Below, piece after piece: positions 36,891 through 44,606 of a DNA stretch of 64,000 nucleotides; the stretch's first letter is position 1; each line of letters begins with the position of its first letter. Below the pieces are notes generated by a model that saw nothing but the letters and a program-made list of their open reading frames with translations, was not told where the DNA came from and searched no databases. The position numbers and the translations under genes were made by a program. Origin of the DNA: Streptococcus sp. HF-1907 (GTDB lineage: Bacteria > Bacillota > Bacilli > Lactobacillales > Streptococcaceae); the NCBI RefSeq assembly GCF_015594605.1, contig NZ_JADNQT010000001.1, forward strand, positions 326,149-390,148. Direction: 5' to 3'.

Positions 36891-37398
36891 GATAAAATCT
36901 CCTTAGAATAGGTAAAATGAGGGGATAAAAGAGGATTGTCGATAGGGCGTGCGCTAAATTGAAACTAGCCCCCGCTAAAACATAGGTCCACCAAGGCATG
37001 CTATAAATGAAGGCATAAAAAGAATCAATGACCACCCCATAAACAATCCCCATCATCCCCGCCAGCAGTGCTTGAGGCACAACTTCATTTATTTTACCAA
37101 ATTTCAAGACTTTTGTCAGTGGGTATAAAAGCCATTTCCAAAGGCATAGGATAAGAGCGAATGAAAGAATTTGCCAGAAAACCCAGGGACCAAATCCCAT
37201 CAGAAATGAAGAAACGAGCATCGTGATAGCCATTATTGAAATGCTATCTGTTAATCCCAAACTCACCGAACTGATGAGGAAGATAGCTGTGATAGGTTGC
37301 ACATTGGGCAAACTTGCAAAGGCATAGCGGAGAACCACACAGAGTGCTGATAAAATAGCAATTCGAGTGAGATGCTGTAAAGATTTTGAAACTGTCAT
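36874..37398 (-). CDS. ECF transporter S component (substrate unknown)
   Basis: A 174-aa integral membrane protein with about six helices and the small-residue-rich first helix typical of ECF S components, which dock on the shared EcfA-EcfA'-EcfT module. The N-terminus reads TRIAILSALCVVLRYAFASLP. It starts the two-gene operon with the DUF4430 lipoprotein, which may deliver substrate. No riboswitch was recognised upstream, so the substrate stays open. Confidence 0.75.
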   Translation of the reverse strand: MTVSKSLQHLTRIAILSALCVVLRYAFASLPNVQPITAIFLISSVSLGLTDSISIMAITMLVSSFLMGFGPWVFWQILSFALILCLWKWLLYPLTKVLKFGKINEVVPQALLAGMMGIVYGVVIDSFYAFIYSMPWWTYVLAGASFNLAHALSTILFYPLILPILRRFYHEKSF

Positions 37399-37410
37399 AG
37401 GTCTATTATA

Positions 37411-37446
37411 TAGTAAAAGAGGTTAGGATAAAACTCCCTAACCTCT
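37411..37446 (-). terminator. Terminator hairpin at the end of intergenic repeat copy 1
   Basis: AGAGGTTAGG and CCTAACCTCT form a 10-bp stem with a 9-nt loop and TTTTACT after it on the reverse strand. It would end transcripts coming from the MetE-like gene through the repeat. Confidence 0.7.
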
Positions 37447-37471
37447 CTTTATTTTGTCTGAACTAATCTCA

Positions 37472-37649
37472 AGTCGCAGTGGTTGAGTGGCATCTAAGCA
37501 CTGATAAATCAGCACTTAGAGACCTACTCAACTGTGCGGAGGTGGGAGTGAAACAGTCTGGGGAGAGACTGTTTCAGCCCAAACCGAGAAATAAAGACGT
37601 GAGGGAAAATCGAAGACTTCGTCTTACCGATTTCTGTTCCACTCTCTTT
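37472..37649 (-). repeat. 178-bp structured intergenic repeat, copy 1
   Basis: This matches 53126-53303 without gaps, with about nine differences counted by eye. It contains GTTGAGT/ACTCAAC, CTAAGcaCTGAT/ATCAGcaCTTAG, GAAACAGTCT/AGACTGTTTC and AATCGAAGAC/GTCTT..CGATT hairpins. It begins 14 nt past the stop of the MetE-like gene (reverse strand) and leads to the terminator at 37411-37446. No coding frame fits it. Confidence 0.85.
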
Positions 37650-37663
37650 TTTACTATTATTCC

Positions 37664-38788
37664 CTATTCCCAAATTTCTTTGATAATATCATTTACCAAA
37701 GCTAATTTAGCCCATTGGTCTTCTTCTGTTAGGGTATTTCCTTCTTCTGTTGACGCAAAGCCACATTGAGTTGATAGCCACAATTGTTCCAAGGGTAGGT
37801 ATTTTTCTGCTTCATGGATACGAGCGATAACAGCTTCTTTGTCCTCTAATTGACCATCTTTAGTCGTAATCAGACCGAGCACAGCAACTTTGCCTTCTGT
37901 TACTTCTGCTAAAGGCTCGAAACCACCTGCGCGTTCGGTGTCAAATTCTAGGAAGTAAGACGATACAGCCTCCTTGCCAAACAAATCTGCTGCAACAGCT
38001 TCGTAACCGCCTGATGAAGCCCAAGTAGAATGGAAATTACCACGACAAACGTGAGTGTTAACTGTCAGTCCTTCTGGAACATTTTGATAAACATCATTGT
38101 TCAAAGTTAAGAAGAGATGTGACAATTCCTTGTGGACTTCCTCTCCTGTTTTTCCTTGAGCTGCTCCCCAACCATCTAGGAAGTTTTTATCAACCAAACA
38201 TCCCCAAGTACAGTCGTCAACTTGAAGAGTTTTCAAACCTGATGCTACCAAATCATCAATAACTTGTAAGTAGGCTGCTTTAATGTCTTGGCGGAGCTCG
38301 TCAAAATTAGGATATATCTCTGCGAGTCGCTCAACATGCTCTGCATCACGAATCAATTCAAAGTAAAATTGAGCTGGCGCAGGAATCGTATATTTCGCTT
38401 CAACACCTTTGCCTTCTACCGCTTTTGCCAAAAATTGATAAGCTGAAACGAAAGGATGATTCTGACCAGAAATTTTACCCGCTACAATTGCTGAGTCAGC
38501 CTTGGTTGTTTCACCATGGAAATGATAGCCTTCTGCTGCTTGGACATGGTCAACACCCTGGAATCCCCAGAAGAAATCCAAATGCCAGTATGAACGACGG
38601 AATTCCCCATCTGTCACTTTTTCAAGTCCCGCAACAATTTGTTTATCCACCAAATCAAAGATGGCTTGATCTTCAACTGCTTTTAATTCTTCAGCTGTAA
38701 CAGTTCCATTTTCAAAACCTGCACGAGCTTCTTGCAAAGCCTTTGGACGAAGAAATGAGCCAACGTGTTCAATGTATTTTTTAGTCAT
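37664..38788 (-). CDS. MetE-like (YxjG/YxjH-type) B12-independent methionine synthase family protein
   Basis: A 374-aa protein equivalent to the C-terminal catalytic domain of MetE. Zinc-site motifs are visible: HVCRGNFHS (His and Cys) and STQCGFAST near the C-terminus. EFDTERAGGFEPLA and DDCTWGC line the active site. Family members transfer a methyl group to homocysteine or similar thiols; the donor used by single-domain forms is uncertain. It is one of two tandem paralogs (the other at 38959-40062). Two MET-box palindromes lie upstream, so it is probably controlled by methionine supply. Confidence 0.85.
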   Translation of the reverse strand: MTKKYIEHVGSFLRPKALQEARAGFENGTVTAEELKAVEDQAIFDLVDKQIVAGLEKVTDGEFRRSYWHLDFFWGFQGVDHVQAAEGYHFHGETTKADSAIVAGKISGQNHPFVSAYQFLAKAVEGKGVEAKYTIPAPAQFYFELIRDAEHVERLAEIYPNFDELRQDIKAAYLQVIDDLVASGLKTLQVDDCTWGCLVDKNFLDGWGAAQGKTGEEVHKELSHLFLTLNNDVYQNVPEGLTVNTHVCRGNFHSTWASSGGYEAVAADLFGKEAVSSYFLEFDTERAGGFEPLAEVTEGKVAVLGLITTKDGQLEDKEAVIARIHEAEKYLPLEQLWLSTQCGFASTEEGNTLTEEDQWAKLALVNDIIKEIWE

Positions 38789-38870
38789 GTGATTACCTCT
38801 TTATTTATTTGTTGAACTCATTTTATCAATCTTTGGTATAGCTGTAAAATATATATTTTATATCTATTGT

Positions 38871-38918
38871 TATAGTTTTTGACTATATAATTATTTTTAG
38901 ATATAGTTTTAAACTATA
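38871..38918 (-). promoter_or_regulatory. Two MET-box operators (MetR/MtaR-type)
   Basis: TATAGTTTTAAACTATA (38902-38918) is a perfect match to the streptococcal MET-box TATAGTTTnAAACTATA, bound by LysR-type methionine regulators. A second copy, TATAGTTTTTGACTATA (38871-38887), differs at two bases. Both lie 83-130 nt upstream of the MetE-like gene. Confidence 0.75.
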
Positions 38919-38928
38919 TCTGGACAAG

Positions 38929-38951
38929 AAAAAAGAGAGGTTGCCCTCTCT
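38929..38951 (-). terminator. Terminator of second MetE-like gene
   Basis: AGAGAGG/CCTCTCT with a 4-nt loop, followed by TTTTTTC on the reverse strand. Confidence 0.8.
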
Positions 38952-38958
38952 AGTCAAA

Positions 38959-40062
38959 TTATCCCCAAACTTTGTCTGTAATCGTTTTGATGAGTTGTAA
39001 TTTTTTCCACTCGTCTTCTTCTGTCAAGATATTTCCTTCTTCGGTAGAAGCAAAGCCACATTGGGTTGAAATACCTAGATTTTCAAGTGGAACAGTCTGT
39101 GCAGCTTCATTGATACGCGCAATAACTGCATCAATATCTTCCAATTCTGGTTTCTTAGATGTGATAACACCTAAAACCAGCTCTACATTTGGACGGTTAT
39201 TCCAGATAGTAGCAAGTGGTGAGAAGTCCCCTGAACGGCTGTCATCGTATTCAAGGAAGAAAATATCGTAGTTCAATTGACCAAGATATTCTGCAACAAC
39301 ATTGTAGCCACCTTCAAAAAGGTAAGTCGATTGGAAATTACCACGGCAGATGTGCGTAGCTGTTGTCAAATCTTCAGGAAGATTTTCTAAAGCCTTGTTA
39401 ATCAAGTAAACAGCATCTTTAGCATTTTTTTCAGCTTGTGCTTTTTCCTCAGCACTACCTTGAGACAATTGTTGAATCAAGAATGCCCAAGTTGTGTCGT
39501 CCAATTGCACATAGCGTGCACCCAAATCGTAAAAGTGAAGAATAGTATCGTGATAAGCTTGAGCCAAACCGTCAAGGTAAGCTTCCCACGTGTCATAATG
39601 GTCCAAAGCTTGGTCAGAACGGTTATCACGGAACAAGAGACTTGGGCTTGGAATGGTTACTTTTGGTGTAACCCCTTCTGGTGTGATTGATTTGAGGTAT
39701 TGGAAATCACGATAAAATGGGTGTTCTGGATTCTCAGCAATTTTTCCATTGATACGAACATTGGTTGTACGTGTTTTTGCTCCGTGGAATTTATAAGAAT
39801 CCTTTTGAAGATAGCTTTCAAGTCCTGTTAGGTTCCAAAGGAAGTCCAAATGCCACCAAGAGCGACCGAACTCACCATCTGAAACCACTTGAAGGCCATT
39901 TTCAACTTCGTGATGAACGAGATCTTTTACAAGCTTGTCTTGAACTGCTAGCAAGTCTGATTGACTAATTTTTCCTTCTGAAAACTGCTCACGAGCTTCT
40001 TTCAATTCTTGCGGACGAAGGTAGCTTCCTACATGGTCAAAATGAAAATGTATTTTTGTCAT
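38959..40062 (-). CDS. MetE-like (YxjG/YxjH-type) methionine synthase family protein, paralog 2
   Basis: A 367-aa paralog of the preceding gene. It keeps the same zinc motifs (HICRGNFQS and STQCGFAST), FDHVGSYLRP at the N-terminus and LDDTTWAF in place of the partner's DDCTWGC. By eye it is clearly homologous but well diverged, so the duplication is old. It has its own terminator and an upstream degenerate MET-box, so the two genes are separate but probably co-regulated. Whether the pair divides labour between methyl donors is unknown. Confidence 0.84.
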   Translation of the reverse strand: MTKIHFHFDHVGSYLRPQELKEAREQFSEGKISQSDLLAVQDKLVKDLVHHEVENGLQVVSDGEFGRSWWHLDFLWNLTGLESYLQKDSYKFHGAKTRTTNVRINGKIAENPEHPFYRDFQYLKSITPEGVTPKVTIPSPSLLFRDNRSDQALDHYDTWEAYLDGLAQAYHDTILHFYDLGARYVQLDDTTWAFLIQQLSQGSAEEKAQAEKNAKDAVYLINKALENLPEDLTTATHICRGNFQSTYLFEGGYNVVAEYLGQLNYDIFFLEYDDSRSGDFSPLATIWNNRPNVELVLGVITSKKPELEDIDAVIARINEAAQTVPLENLGISTQCGFASTEEGNILTEEDEWKKLQLIKTITDKVWG

Positions 40063-40145
40063 TAATTAATACCTCAATTACTTTTGTTGCCATTATTCTA
40101 CCACTGTCAGATATAGGTGTAAAATATATATTTTTTATTGTTTGT

Positions 40146-40162
40146 TATAGTTAATATCTATA
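40146..40162 (-). promoter_or_regulatory. Degenerate MET-box upstream of paralog 2
   Basis: TATAGTTAATATCTATA keeps the outer arms of the MET-box (TATAG and CTATA) but not the inner ones. The surrounding sequence (TGTAAAATATATATTTT and TTGTTATAGTT) is also shared with the promoter of the other paralog. Confidence 0.5.
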
Positions 40163-40258
40163 ACATCTTTTGAAATATTTTTTTATTATGACATTTTCGT
40201 AACATTTATAACAAAAAGCAACCGCTTTTTTAAAATAAAGTAAATAAGCCTGTAAACT

Positions 40259-40287
40259 TTGATTTTTTAGGGCTTTTACGTTACAAT
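40259..40287 (+). promoter_or_regulatory. Promoter giving a leaderless GH25 transcript
   Basis: TTGATT (40259-40264), a 17-nt spacer and TACAAT (40282-40287). The ATG at 40295 is 7 nt beyond the -10, where transcription should begin. No ribosome site is present. Confidence 0.6.
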
Positions 40288-40294
40288 ATCAATA

Positions 40295-41149
40295 ATGAGA
40301 AGAAGAATTAAGCCTATTGTGGTCATCATTTTTCTTGGTTTACTCGCTCTTATTTTAATTATCGGTAAATTTTCTTCGGATGCCATACTCAAGCGACAAC
40401 TGGCTGACGCGAGTAACAGTATTCCGAAAGTGAGTAGCTCTAGTAAGAAGAAAAGAACAACCACATCATCCCAAAAAGAAGAGTTTGTTCTTAATCCAAT
40501 TATCGACCTTTCTGGTTGGCAACTTCCTAGTGAGATTGATTATGACACTTTATCAAAAAATATTTCTGGTGCCATTGTTCGAGTTTATGGAGGTTCTCAA
40601 ATCACTGTGGACAATAATGCCGCCTACACGACCGGAGTTGATAAATCATTTAAGACACACATTAAAGAATTACAAAAGCGCAAGGTTCCCGTTGCCGTTT
40701 ACAGTTATGCACTCGGGTCAAGCGTTAAAGAAATGAAAGCTGAAGCCAGAACTTTTTATAAATCAGCATCTCCTTATAATCCGACCTACTACTGGATTGA
40801 CGTTGAAGAACAGACGATGACCGATATGAATAAGGGGGTCAAAGCCTTTCGTGAAGAGCTCAAACGTTTGGGTGCTAAGAATGTTGGAATTTATATTGGA
40901 ACCTACTTCATGTCTGAGCAGAGAATATCTGTCAAAGGTTTTGATGCTGTATGGATTCCTACCTATGGTAGCGATTCTGGTTACTATGAAGCTGCTCCTG
41001 AGACTGAGCTCGATTACGACTTGCATCAGTACACCTCACAAGGTTATCTTAACGGATTTAGTAATCCTTTAGACCTGAACCAAATTGCGGTGAATAAGGA
41101 TGCTAAGAAAACCTACAAGAAACTCTTTGGTAGTGTTGATAAAAAATAG
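40295..41149 (+). CDS. Membrane-anchored GH25 lysozyme-like muramidase
   Basis: A 284-aa protein with a basic N-terminus, one membrane helix (VVIIFLGLLALILIIGKF), a Ser/Lys/Thr-rich linker and a GH25 domain (about 70-275). PIIDLSGWQ opens the barrel, the catalytic Asp/Glu pair is in YYWIDVEEQ, and QYTSQGYLNGF ends it. It would cut the MurNAc-GlcNAc bond while tethered to the membrane, suiting wall remodelling over lysis. MRRRIKPIVV is the start conserved in streptococcal relatives. It appears leaderless. Confidence 0.88.
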   Translation: MRRRIKPIVVIIFLGLLALILIIGKFSSDAILKRQLADASNSIPKVSSSSKKKRTTTSSQKEEFVLNPIIDLSGWQLPSEIDYDTLSKNISGAIVRVYGGSQITVDNNAAYTTGVDKSFKTHIKELQKRKVPVAVYSYALGSSVKEMKAEARTFYKSASPYNPTYYWIDVEEQTMTDMNKGVKAFREELKRLGAKNVGIYIGTYFMSEQRISVKGFDAVWIPTYGSDSGYYEAAPETELDYDLHQYTSQGYLNGFSNPLDLNQIAVNKDAKKTYKKLFGSVDKK

Positions 41150-41159
41150 ATGAAACGAC

Positions 41160-41188
41160 AGATGTTGAGAATACTCAGCATCTTTTTT
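41160..41188 (+). terminator. GH25 gene terminator
   Basis: AGATGTTGAG and CTCAGCATCT enclose 4 nt and are followed by TTTTTT. Confidence 0.85.
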
Positions 41189-41221
41189 GTAACCTTAATT
41201 AAAGAATTTTTTAGCTTTTTA

Positions 41222-41230
41222 TGCTATGCT
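41222..41230 (+). promoter_or_regulatory. Extended -10 promoter of the amidase gene
   Basis: TGCTATGCT (41222-41230) is an extended -10 element, with the ATG at 41238 only 7 nt further on. No ribosome site is visible. Confidence 0.45.
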
Positions 41231-41237
41231 TAGCACC

Positions 41238-42177
41238 ATGTCTAAAACTGGAACTCAATCACGGCGCCAACGACGTCAGAAAAGATTAAATTGGAAATTG
41301 TTACTTGGTCTTTTTAGCCCGCTCTTCATTTTATCAGGCCCACTGGTTGTTTGTTTTTCGGGTCACCAAATCTTACTCGACTTCAGCGACAGCTTCCATT
41401 GCTAATAATACTGTCGTCTATGCCAGTCATTTTTCACTGAATTCTAAGAAACTTCAGGCGCAAACAGTGTCTGTCAAGAACTACCAATTGACTAAACGGC
41501 AAGGCAAAAGGGTTCTTCTTGCCAAGATTACGGCCAGTAATAAAACCTATTTTGTTAAGGCTGATTCTTTAACTCTCAATCAAACCAATACTATCAATCA
41601 ATACGTCACCCAGCTGGGATACCCTAAAGTTAAGGTCAAAAGTAAGGATGAAGGTTTCTCTCAATCTAGCTACAAAACCGCTTCGGGTAATCCCAAAGGA
41701 ATTGTCATCCATGATACAGGGACGGAAGACTCTACGATTGCTGCTGAAGTTAGCTATATGAAATCTTCTTATGAGGAAACGGGCGTTTTTGTTCATACTT
41801 TCATTGATTCAAGTCAAATTTTAAACATTGCCAATGTAGGTCAAATGGCTCAGGGAGCTGGGGCTAAAGCCAATCCCTACTACATTCAATTTGAAATGAC
41901 ACATGTATATACCCAAGCCTATTTTGCAAATCAACTAGCAAATGCTGCTTATTACAGTGCTCTCATGCTCAAAACCTACCATTTACCAGTCACTAAGGGG
42001 CAAAAAGATGGCTCTGGCACTGTTTGGACCCATGAAATGGTTTCGCTTTATCTGGGTGGCACAGACCACGTTGACCCAACAGATTATTGGTCATCGACAG
42101 CCAAACAATTATTTGGCGTTGACTATGATGTTGACGACTTTATAGAACTAATTCAGGCTTACTATAATAGCTTGTAA
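41238..42177 (+). pseudogene. N-acetylmuramoyl-L-alanine amidase-like protein, frameshifted near the N-terminus
   Basis: The frame from ATG 41238 gives a basic N-terminus and membrane helix (LLLGLFSPLFILSGPLVV) but stops soon after. The +1 frame picks up near 41350 (FVFRVTKSYSTS) and runs to 42177. The downstream part has an Amidase_2 domain with the zinc ligands in IVIHDTG, WTHEMVS and DHVDPTDYW. Together they describe one membrane-anchored amidase of about 313 aa, broken by a single-base shift around 41345-41360. The catalytic domain is intact, so an untethered form could exist if translation begins at TTG 41305. Sequencing error in the T-rich stretch is a simple alternative. Confidence 0.75.
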
Positions 42178-42241
42178 ATGGTATAATGAAGGGGAGAACG
42201 TTCACGAGATTGTTAGAAAATATGAAAGATTGGAGTTGCTT

Positions 42242-42721
42242 GTGGCAAAAAAATCAAAAGTAAAATTGAAAAAAACTCTTGTCGACCAAATCTTAGACAA
42301 GGCTAAAATTGACCATGATAGTCTTAGTTTTAATGGCTTAGAGGGGGAGCTTCCTGAAGATATCAATCGTGAGGATATTTTTAAAACTTTGGCTCTGATT
42401 GGTGATAAAACTGGTCCTCTTATCGGGATTGTTCCGATTACCGAGCATCTTTCTGAGAAAAAATTGGCTAAGGTCTCAGGTAATAAAAAGGTCAGTATGA
42501 TTCCTCAAAAGGATCTCCAAAAAACGACTGGCTATGTCCACGGCGCTAATAATCCGGTCGGTATTCGCCAAAAACATCAATTTCCAATATTTATCGATAC
42601 GGTTGCTCTTGAAAAGGGAAAAATGATTGTTTCAGCTGGTGAACTCGGTCGCTCTATTCGTGTTGATAGTCAAATTCTAGCTGACTTTGTCCAAGCTGAA
42701 TTTGCCGATTTAAAAGAATAA
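42242..42721 (+). CDS. ybaK: Cys-tRNA(Pro)/aminoacyl-tRNA deacylase YbaK
   Basis: A 159-aa YbaK/ProX-fold protein that hydrolyses mischarged tRNAs, chiefly Cys-tRNA(Pro). The catalytic Lys region is KKVSMIPQKDLQKTTGYVHG, followed by PVGIRQKHQFPIFID and the closing VSAGELGRSIRVDSQ. The frame opens at TTG 42230, but GTG 42242 has TTGGAGT about 5 nt upstream and gives MAKKSKVKLKKTLVDQ, the usual start. It lies just upstream of a phosphatase gene with a 21-bp gap, so they are probably co-transcribed. Confidence 0.9.
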   Translation: MAKKSKVKLKKTLVDQILDKAKIDHDSLSFNGLEGELPEDINREDIFKTLALIGDKTGPLIGIVPITEHLSEKKLAKVSGNKKVSMIPQKDLQKTTGYVHGANNPVGIRQKHQFPIFIDTVALEKGKMIVSAGELGRSIRVDSQILADFVQAEFADLKE

Positions 42722-42742
42722 AACTAACGAGGTTTATGAGAT

Positions 42743-43360
42743 ATGAAATTTTATTTTGTCCGACATGGTAAAACACAATGGAATCTTGAAGGGCGTTTCC
42801 AAGGTGCAAATGGAGATTCGTCTCTGCTAGAGGAAGCTATCCTAGAACTAGAATTATTGGGGCGTCACTTATCTGATATCCATTTCGATGCGGTCTTTTC
42901 AAGTGACCTTCCTCGTGCTCGTCATAGCGCGCAGCTATTGATGCAGGAAAATAGTCAGCCAACTGCCATCACGCTCACTAAAAATCTACGTGAATGGAAT
43001 CTAGGCAAATTAGAAGGTTGTAAAATCACTACCATGACTGCTATTTACCCCAAGCAAATGGATGCTTTTCGCCATAATCTCGCTCTTTTTAAGCCCGATA
43101 TTTTTGAGGCGGAGACGGTTTATGAAACAACTCACCGTGTGCAAGAGTTGGTGGCATCTTGCCAAAACCAAGGCTTTGAAAATGTCTTAATGGTTGGTCA
43201 TGGCGCTAACTTAACTGCCTCAATACGTAGTTTATTGGGTTATGAGCTCGGTGACTTACGTCGCAACGGTGGACTTGACAATGCCAGCCTCACCATTTTA
43301 GAAACTAAGGACTTCACTCATTTCACTTGTCTTGATTGGAATGATAAGTCTTATCTTTAA
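42743..43360 (+). CDS. Histidine phosphatase-superfamily protein
   Basis: A 205-aa phosphoglycerate mutase-like enzyme. The phospho-acceptor motif is FVRHGKTQWNLEGRFQG (His near 8), a Glu region is WNLGKLEG, and the second catalytic His is in VGHGANLTASIRSLLG. It is likely a phosphatase and not a true mutase, because the GpmA signature blocks are absent and gpmA is elsewhere. ATG 42743 follows AACGAGG. Substrate unknown. Confidence 0.85.
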   Translation: MKFYFVRHGKTQWNLEGRFQGANGDSSLLEEAILELELLGRHLSDIHFDAVFSSDLPRARHSAQLLMQENSQPTAITLTKNLREWNLGKLEGCKITTMTAIYPKQMDAFRHNLALFKPDIFEAETVYETTHRVQELVASCQNQGFENVLMVGHGANLTASIRSLLGYELGDLRRNGGLDNASLTILETKDFTHFTCLDWNDKSYL

Positions 43361-43385
43361 TAAACTGTTTCTGTATCAGTTTATT
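43359..43385 (+). terminator. Terminator hairpin after phosphatase gene
   Basis: AATAAACTG and CAGTTTATT flank a 9-nt loop and overlap the stop codon. Confidence 0.6.
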
Positions 43386-43395
43386 AAATAGTAAA

Positions 43396-43425
43396 AGGAC
43401 TCAGTTTTACTACCGAGTCCTCTTT
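43396..43425. terminator. Bidirectional terminator between phosphatase and HAD genes
   Basis: AGGACTC and GAGTCCT with a 12-nt loop, with U-rich sequence on both strands (CTCTTT and CTTTTAC). Confidence 0.7.
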
Positions 43426-43427
43426 AA

Positions 43428-44330
43428 TTATTTCGTATACTTCATGCGAAGTACTTTTTCTTGTTGTGGTGTCAAACGAAGTAAAATGACCACCTTGTCA
43501 ACACTCATGTTACTTTCAAGCAAGCGTTCTGCTGCCATCATGAGACCGTTGTTGATTCCCATTTCAAGAACAGGGTTTTTCTTATCATTGACGTCAAAAA
43601 TAAACTTATTATCTGGTAAATCAAACAGGACCTTGACCGCACCGAACAATTGCTCGAAGTTGTCAATAGCAACATCGTAAACTGGCTTAATACCAGGCTT
43701 CAAGCTACGTCCACGGTGATTAAACCACATTGAATGCCAGCCACCATTGAAGGCTCCCATGATATCATTATCGTATGAATCCCCAACATAAAGCGTTGTT
43801 GAAGGGGTCATGCCAAACTGCTCTGCCGCCAAGTTGAAGATTTCTTTTTCAGGTTTTTGAAATCCTGTTGCTTGACTGACAATGACACGTTTGGGATCCA
43901 CATAGTCATAAAGACCGAGCTTCTTAACCTTTTTCAATTGGTGCTCAGTTGGACCATTTGTAATAATCCCCATTGGTACACCTTTTGATTTGAGAAAATC
44001 AAGGGTCATACGCATTTCATCCAACATGGTGATGTTTTCTAGCTCATGTTCGTAAACTTCTTGAAAATGCACACCTGTCGCTTCATCAATTTCACGGTAT
44101 CCAAACTCCAAAAGTGTCTCTTTACAGCGCCAAAAACGGAAATACTCGGTTGTCCACTCACCAGCCATTACACGTGGAAAACCAACATCAGAGTAGTGGC
44201 GAAAACGAATATATGCTTGATTTATGTGTGCCATATCAAAGTCATGAAAGCATTTTTCCATGGCAATACGATAAGGCGCCTGTTGGTCATAAATAGTATC
44301 GTCAACGTCAAAAACAATAGAGGTAATCAT
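43428..44330 (-). CDS. HAD-family hydrolase (YjjG-like) with C-terminal extension
   Basis: A 300-aa protein. The HAD motifs are I FDVDDTIYD, II ITNGPT, III Lys near QKPEKEIF, and IV YVGDSYDNDIMG. The core ends near residue 230, and a 70-residue extension follows (NDKKNPVLEMGINNG to RMKYTK). Relatives remove phosphate from nucleotides. Although the frame extends to 44378, ATG 44330 (MITSIVFDVDDT) is the conserved start. The promoter lies near 44521-44549, leaving a leader of about 180 nt with predicted structure. Confidence 0.85.
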   Translation of the reverse strand: MITSIVFDVDDTIYDQQAPYRIAMEKCFHDFDMAHINQAYIRFRHYSDVGFPRVMAGEWTTEYFRFWRCKETLLEFGYREIDEATGVHFQEVYEHELENITMLDEMRMTLDFLKSKGVPMGIITNGPTEHQLKKVKKLGLYDYVDPKRVIVSQATGFQKPEKEIFNLAAEQFGMTPSTTLYVGDSYDNDIMGAFNGGWHSMWFNHRGRSLKPGIKPVYDVAIDNFEQLFGAVKVLFDLPDNKFIFDVNDKKNPVLEMGINNGLMMAAERLLESNMSVDKVVILLRLTPQQEKVLRMKYTK

Positions 44331-44514
44331 CTGTCCATTCTTTCTTGATTCAATTCTCTTCTCCAGGGACTTAAACACATTAGTAAGTACACTGACTGAC
44401 AGAAAAAGTAGCCAGCCTTCTAACTGTTTCTCAGCCCAGCAAAAGTTAGCTTTAGGTCAACCGTCCATAGCCAGTCCTGCCTGTCTTTTTTGACCTGCAT
44501 GCAACTGCCCAAAC
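44331..44514 (-). ncRNA. Long structured 5' leader of the HAD gene, or independent small RNA (candidate)
   Basis: Transcription from the promoter at 44521-44549 would produce about 180 nt before the HAD ATG. The RNA can pair CTGTTT (44516-44511) with AAACAG (44429-44424), and GGTCAA (44495-44490) with TTGACC (44460-44455), enclosing a G-rich segment. CTAAC/GTTAG (44448-44444 and 44424-44420) is an alternative pairing. Mutually exclusive helices are typical of regulatory leaders. I match it to no known class. The 3' part shows no clear terminator. Confidence 0.4.
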
Positions 44515-44520
44515 AGCTTT

Positions 44521-44549
44521 ATTATATCGTTTTTAATCTATCTTTTCAA
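44521..44549 (-). promoter_or_regulatory. Promoter upstream of the HAD leader
   Basis: TTGAAA (44549-44544), a 17-nt spacer and consensus TATAAT (44526-44521) on the reverse strand, 191 nt upstream of the HAD ATG. Confidence 0.7.
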
Positions 44550-44606
44550 TTTTCCGCTTCACTTCTCTTAGGAAATCTAGTCTATTTTCTAAAGGTGTTG
44601 AGCCAT

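Noticed and set aside
37472..37649. CRISPR array or tRNA-like reading of the 178-bp repeat
   Set aside because: Only two dispersed copies, no spacer-repeat alternation and no tRNA arms.
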